Notes under the pieces: generated by a model | Database searches by the model: none | Told to the model about the DNA's origin: nothing | Seen by the model: only the letters and a program-made list of their open reading frames with translations | Program-made: the position numbers and the translations under genes | Part shown: piece by piece, positions 60,575 to 64,000 of the stretch | Layout of the letters: each line of letters begins with the position of its first letter | Numbering within the stretch: the stretch's first letter is position 1 | Assembly (NCBI RefSeq): GCF_016901135.1 | Contig: NZ_JAFEVL010000042.1 | Coordinates: 248,001 to 312,000 of the forward strand | Length of the DNA stretch: 64,000 bases | Source: Martinezella lusitana | GTDB taxonomy: Bacteria; Pseudomonadota; Alphaproteobacteria; Rhizobiales; Rhizobiaceae | Direction: 5' to 3'

Positions 60575-61273
60575 CTAGCCGAATTCGACGGCGTAACCGC
60601 TGGAGCGAATCGTGCGGATAATATTGTGACCGATCATCTGCTCCAGCACACGGCGCAAACGCCCTATATGAACGTCGACCGTTCTCGGCTGGACATAATA
60701 GTTCGGAGGCCAGGCTGCTTCGATGAGTTCCGATCGGCTAAAGACGCGGCCAGGTGCTTGAAGCAAACGGCATAGAAGCTTGAACTCTATCGGACCGAGC
60801 TGAATTTCTTCCGAGCCGTGCCTGACCAGCCTCTTGCCTACCTCGAGGCTGAGTTCCCAAACGTTGAACGTACTGCCGTCCCGGCGGATGCCTCCTGTTC
60901 CCAGAGGCAACCCTGACATGAGAGATTGCAGATAGGCCAATATCCTTGCCGGCGAAATCGGGCGAACAAAACTTTCGGTCACACCGGCCTTGAGCAGATC
61001 CAGATAGTGCCGCTCATCGCCGCTGGGTATCAGCGCGAGCAACGGGATATGCGCCGTTGTCCGATCGGCTCTGATCAGGCTACAAATGCGCAACGCACGC
61101 TCTGCATTGTTTTCAGTGTCGAGGACAATCGCTAAAACAGACGTGCGTCCTGCAAGTTCCCCCACCTTTTCCTCGTCCAAAAGCGCGGAACTCAGCCCCT
61201 CCACTGCGAGAATGTGGCTAAACACGAGATAAAAGTCGGGATTTTGCGACCAGAAAAGAACCTCTGGATTCAT
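60575..61273 (-). CDS. OmpR/PhoB-type winged-helix regulator with degenerate receiver domain
   Basis: 232 residues. The receiver keeps the phospho-acceptor position (D52 in AIVLDTEN) but lacks the acidic pair after strand 1 (WSQN instead of DD) and has arginine for the conserved lysine (SFVRPISP, R104). The Trans_Reg_C domain (about 130-230) is intact: LGPIEFKLLCRLLQAPGRVF, RTVDVHIGRLRRVLE and TIRSSGYAVEF. No histidine kinase is nearby. It may act without phosphorylation. AAGGG precedes the start. Long repeats lie upstream at 61321. Confidence 0.87.
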   Translation of the reverse strand: MNPEVLFWSQNPDFYLVFSHILAVEGLSSALLDEEKVGELAGRTSVLAIVLDTENNAERALRICSLIRADRTTAHIPLLALIPSGDERHYLDLLKAGVTESFVRPISPARILAYLQSLMSGLPLGTGGIRRDGSTFNVWELSLEVGKRLVRHGSEEIQLGPIEFKLLCRLLQAPGRVFSRSELIEAAWPPNYYVQPRTVDVHIGRLRRVLEQMIGHNIIRTIRSSGYAVEFG

Positions 61274-61320
61274 ACAACAGCCCTTCTCTTGTTAACTGCC
61301 AGATCGAAGATCCGGAATTG

Positions 61321-61448
61321 TGTTGCATCAAAAATAGCGGCGAGATCACCGTACTTCATAGATTTCCGCCGTTTTTGGCTCAACATTGCCCAATATTCGC
61401 ATTTCCTACATAAAAGTCTAGTATAATTCTCCCATTTTTGATGCAACA
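61321..61448. repeat. 15-base inverted repeat pair plus third imperfect copy upstream of the regulator
   Basis: TGTTGCATCAAAAAT (61321-61335) and ATTTTTGATGCAACA (61434-61448) are exact inverse copies 98 bases apart. TTTTTGGCTCAACATT (61372-61387) is an imperfect third copy in the second orientation (13 of 16 bases). They occupy the region between the regulator start (61273) and the MNT-HEPN gene. They could be operator sites bound by a looping dimer. A transposon-derived or RNA-stem origin is possible. Confidence 0.6.
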
Positions 61449-61546
61449 TTTTTGTTGCTTTTCCTGCCGTCTTCGCGCACGCTGTGGATTTGAAGCGCAA
61501 GCTCCTTTATGCCTGTCCTATGTCCGTGAAAGAGCCGCCCTTGTTC

Positions 61547-62484
61547 ATGAAGTCCAGCATCGACCATTTGCCGCCGCTTAAGCGACGCGAGCTCGCTCGG
61601 GTCCTAGAGGTGTTGCATAAGAGTTTGAAGACGCGCTGAAGGGTGGGTCGGCGGACTTCAAGAAGCGCGGCCGTATTCTGAAAATCATCCTGTTCGGATC
61701 CTATGCACGCGGCAGCTGGGTCGACGAGCCCCATACCAAGAAGGGCTACCGCTCGGACTTCGATCTGCTGATTATCGTGAACAATCGGAAGCTTACCGAT
61801 TTCTCCGCCTATTGGCAGAAGGCGGCGGACCGCTTCCTGCATCTCGACGAAATCAAAACACCGGTCAATTTCATCGTGCATTCGCTTCGTGAGGTAAACA
61901 CCCTACTCAAGCAGGGCCGGTATTTTTTCGTCGACCTCCGCCGCGATGGTGTCGTGTTGTACGAACTCGATGATAAGCCGCTGGCCAATCCCAATCTCCT
62001 TCACCCTGCGGACGCCTACAAATTTGCATCAGAGTATTTCGAAGACCGGCTGCCCCATGCTCGGAAATTCGCAAAAGGCTCGTTATTCTACATGAATGAA
62101 GGCGATTTCAAAGAATCCGCGTTCCTCCTACATCAGTCGATCGAACAGGCTTATGCCACGTTGCTGCTCGTGCTGACTAATTACAGCCCAGCCTCCCACA
62201 ATCTCAAGCACCTGCGTGGTCTCGCTGAAAGTCAGGCGCAGCAGTTGGCAGAGGCTTGGCCACGCGACCAACAGCGCTTTGTCGCCTGGTTCAACATTCT
62301 CAACGAAGCATATGTTAAGGCGCGCTATTCAAAGCACTATGAGATAAGCCGAGAGGCACTCGCATGGCTCTTGAACCGCACGACGGATTTGATCGATCGG
62401 GTGGAAGCAGTCTGTCAGGATCAGCTTGAAGCACTAAGGATAGACGTAGAAGAAGCCGATCGCCGCTCACGGAGACGATCATAG
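61547..62484 (+). pseudogene. Nucleotidyltransferase-HEPN fusion protein, frameshifted near the N-terminus
   Basis: The ATG at 61547 starts MKSSIDHLPPLKRRELARVL then EVLHK. One base is missing near 61622 (AAGAGTTT for AAGGAGTTT). The rest reads EFEDALKGGSADFKKRGRIL and on to the end, stop at 62484. The minimal nucleotidyltransferase motif is FGSYARGSW with SDFDLL about 25 residues later. The HEPN domain (EGDFKESAFLLHQSIEQAYA onwards) has KARYSKHYEIS, a short R-x-x-x-H-Y motif. As a toxin (HEPN) and antitoxin (MNT) fusion, it belongs with other TA debris here. A GTG at 61777 could express the HEPN part alone. Confidence 0.78.
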
Positions 62485-62667
62485 TCGCAGAACTAAAACT
62501 TCGTCGGATTTCTTCCACGAAGCCTCTTTCCGCGTGACATGTTTGTCACGAGCAAAATGCCCAGGACGATAGGATGGTCAGCTAGATCGACCTTCGCAGC
62601 TCCTAAATGAGCTTCCAACGTCCGGCTTCAAAATCAACTCCCTGCGCCGGACGCAGGAGGTGTTTAC

Positions 62668-62883
62668 TTGTCCCGAAATTCAACGACACGTGCAGCAGCA
62701 GGCCGCTTTGACGGCAAATCGGATGCCACTCGCAAGGATCATCAAATAGTCCATGATATGATTGCGCTTTATGGAGACAGCGCGCCAACGACAGTGGCGT
62801 GGTGCGCATTTGAGGCTTGGTGCGAAGGTGACGAAGAAGAGTATCGTTTTTGGTTGAGCATCTTTCTCCGCCTGCGCAACTAG
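62668..62883 (+). CDS. Small conserved-looking hypothetical protein
   Basis: 71 residues, TTG start, no strong ribosome-binding site. DHQIVHDMIALYGDSAPTTV followed by AWCAFEAWCEGDEEEYRFWL looks like a soluble helical protein with natural composition. I do not recognise a named family. Its stop codon falls exactly at the left end of the IS427-type element, so the original C-terminus may have been altered by the insertion. Confidence 0.5.
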   Translation: MSRNSTTRAAAGRFDGKSDATRKDHQIVHDMIALYGDSAPTTVAWCAFEAWCEGDEEEYRFWLSIFLRLRN

Positions 62884-63275
62884 GCTGCGGACTCATAAAA
62901 CCTAAGCCAGAGCCGGATAGCACCAAGCTTTGCAAAGGCGAGGTAAGCTGAAGCGTACCTGTCGTATCGTGTTGCGATGTGCCTGAACTGCTTGAGCTTG
63001 TTGATACAGCGTTCGACGAGATTGCATTTCTTGTACTTGCGCTTTGAGAAGGGGATTTCTTCACGTCTGTTTGATTTTGGTGGAATGACGGGCGTGCAGT
63101 TCTGATCTTCGATCATCTCCCTGATCCAGTCGGCGTCATAGCCTCTGTCGGCGAGAAGGCTCATTCCCTTGGGCAAATCTTGCAGGAGCAGTTCGGCCAT
63201 CGGGGCATCATGGGCCTGACCGGGGGAGAGTTCGATCTGCAGCGGCAGACCGTGTTCGTTGACCCGCAAATGCAT
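62880..63275 (-). CDS. IS427-type transposase, second frame (orfB)
   Basis: 131 residues from an internal ATG, but in practice fused to orfA by frameshifting. It carries GLPLQIELSPGQAHDAPMAE, LLADRGYDADWIREM and PFSKRKYKKCNLVERCINKL with the C-terminal DDE glutamate. The stop codon overlaps the IS end. Confidence 0.88.
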   Translation of the reverse strand: MHLRVNEHGLPLQIELSPGQAHDAPMAELLLQDLPKGMSLLADRGYDADWIREMIEDQNCTPVIPPKSNRREEIPFSKRKYKKCNLVERCINKLKQFRHIATRYDRYASAYLAFAKLGAIRLWLRFYESAA

Positions 63276-63698
63276 CTTGGTGGTCAGTCCTCCCCTCGAA
63301 CGACCGATACAACAAATTCCATCCTGTTTTTTTGGGCGGCAGCTTGCTGGTGAACCCGCACACTTGTGCTGTCGATCATTTGCAGCTTCTGGCCTTTGGC
63401 CTCATAGGCAGCGATGATTGCATCCATTAGCCTGTTCCAGACACCGGCTTTCCGCCAGCGGTTGAAGCGATTGTAGACCGTCGTGTAAGGCCCATATCTC
63501 TCGGGCAAATCTGCCCAAGGCGAACCTGACCTTAGCTGATAGAAAATACCGTTCAGCACGCGCCGGTCATCGACCCTCGGAACGCCCCGCGCCTTGTTCG
63601 GCAAAAGCGGCTTGATCACATTCCACTCAAACTCAGTCACGTCATAACGTCCGTGGGCCATCGTAAACTCCTTTCGGAGTTTGAATCAGTTTTCAGCC
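62883..63698 (-). mobile_element. IS5-family (IS427 group) insertion sequence
   Basis: About 816 bases, the size usual for the group. Ends GGCTGCGGACTCATAAAACC (62883) and, on the minus strand, GGCTGAAAACTGATTCAAAC (ending 63698) pair at 13 of 20 positions. Two overlapping reading frames encode the transposase. Flanking dinucleotides (TA and GA) do not match, so no target duplication is visible. Confidence 0.85.
63284..63661 (-). CDS. IS427-type transposase, first frame (orfA) with a -1 frameshift site
   Basis: 125 residues. The DUF4096 region (HGRYDVTEFEWNVIKPLLPN, RVLNGIFYQLRSGSPWADLP) is followed by the first catalytic aspartate in QMIDSTSVRVHQQAAAQK. The seven A residues (T7 on the plus strand, 63327-63333) form an A-AAA-AAC slippery site. 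Slipping back one base joins orfA to orfB through QKKQDGICCIGRSRGG. Confidence 0.88.
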   Translation of the reverse strand: MAHGRYDVTEFEWNVIKPLLPNKARGVPRVDDRRVLNGIFYQLRSGSPWADLPERYGPYTTVYNRFNRWRKAGVWNRLMDAIIAAYEAKGQKLQMIDSTSVRVHQQAAAQKNRMEFVVSVVRGED

Positions 63699-63805
63699 GA
63701 TTTGCCTATCGCTTATGAACATGCGACCTAGAGTAGCTGTTCTGCTGCCCGCAACAGCCACAGCTGAAGCGTGACTACGGTATCGGAAGATTGTATGCTT
63801 GTCGC

Positions 63806-64000
63806 ATGGGACTACTGATCTTCAGCACCAACGTCACCTTAGACGGCTGTGTCGACCACCAAGAAGGAATCGCCGACAACGAGACACACGCCTTCTTCAC
63901 TCGCCTCATGGACGAGAGCGGGGCGATGTTGTGGGGCCGCGTCACCTACGAGATGATGGAGAGCTACTGGCCAGCGGTCGCCCGCGGCGAAGCGGAGGTA
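63806..64000 (+). CDS. Dihydrofolate reductase/RibD C-terminal-like protein (3' end beyond right edge)
   Basis: 65 codons to the edge: MGLLIFSTNVTLDGCVDHQE, then GAMLWGRVTYEMMESYWPAV. This is the common opening of RibD_C/DHFR-like NADPH reductases of unknown substrate, with the first strand followed by S-x-D-G. It begins about 107 bases after the IS end. Confidence 0.82.
   Translation, partial: MGLLIFSTNVTLDGCVDHQEGIADNETHAFFTRLMDESGAMLWGRVTYEMMESYWPAVARGEAEV

Overview
The window looks like an accessory replicon (plasmid or megaplasmid segment) of a Rhizobium/Ensifer/Agrobacterium-type alphaproteobacterium. The evidence is the moderately high GC with dense ABC-type catabolic clusters under GntR and MarR regulators, a CoxMNOP-like oxidase, and a traC-traD-traG unit facing a complete virB1-virB11 type IV secretion operon. 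IS and toxin-antitoxin debris sits at the joints. No rRNA, tRNA, CRISPR array, repABC replication unit or nod/nif gene was seen.

Layout. 1-4.6 kb: a GntR regulator cut by the left edge, a GMC-type flavoprotein oxidoreductase and a TacA-TacT (DUF1778/GNAT) toxin-antitoxin pair. 4.7-17.4 kb: a catabolic cluster with a FadR-type regulator and an AcuI-type reductase on the minus strand, divergent from a plus-strand operon. That operon encodes a GlcD-like 2-hydroxyacid dehydrogenase, a fused indolepyruvate ferredoxin oxidoreductase, an enoyl-CoA hydratase, a 2-oxoglutarate/Fe(II) oxygenase and a polyamine-type ABC transporter. 17.4-19.7 kb: two degraded IS5-family copies flank a lipocalin-like and a DUF2867 gene. 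20-26 kb: a DUF2189 membrane protein, a class I cytochrome c and an aa3/caa3-type oxidase operon with two subunit III-like genes. 26.4-41.9 kb: a large catabolic cluster with a branched-chain/urea-type ABC importer, nucleoside hydrolase, two-component flavin monooxygenase (HpaB-like plus flavin reductase), isochorismatase-like amidase, GST, MarR regulator, D-threonine-aldolase-like enzyme, M20 carbamoylase, polysaccharide-deacetylase/allantoinase-like protein and aminohydrolase. Its transcription units share an AAAGCT/AGCTTT operator-like motif. I read it as a salvage or degradation route for a nitrogen heterocycle or modified nucleoside.

42-46 kb: an ISL3-family element, a frameshifted papain-like gene, a ParDE pair and a frameshifted DNA methyltransferase. 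45.7-58.8 kb: traCDG converging on a thirteen-gene virB operon (with TrbM/KikA-like and EexN-like additions), with a small winged-helix gene divergent from it. The traC and virB promoter regions share one palindromic sequence, which suggests joint repression; the relaxase gene traA is not in the window. 59-61.3 kb: an alpha-oxoamine synthase next to an OmpR-type regulator with a degenerate receiver domain and a three-copy repeat upstream. 61.5-64 kb: a frameshifted nucleotidyltransferase-HEPN gene, a small orphan gene, an IS427-type IS5 element using a -1 frameshift, and the start of a RibD/DHFR-like gene.

Three points deserve most attention: the 26-42 kb cluster with its shared operator, the operator shared by tra and virB, and the synthase/regulator pair.
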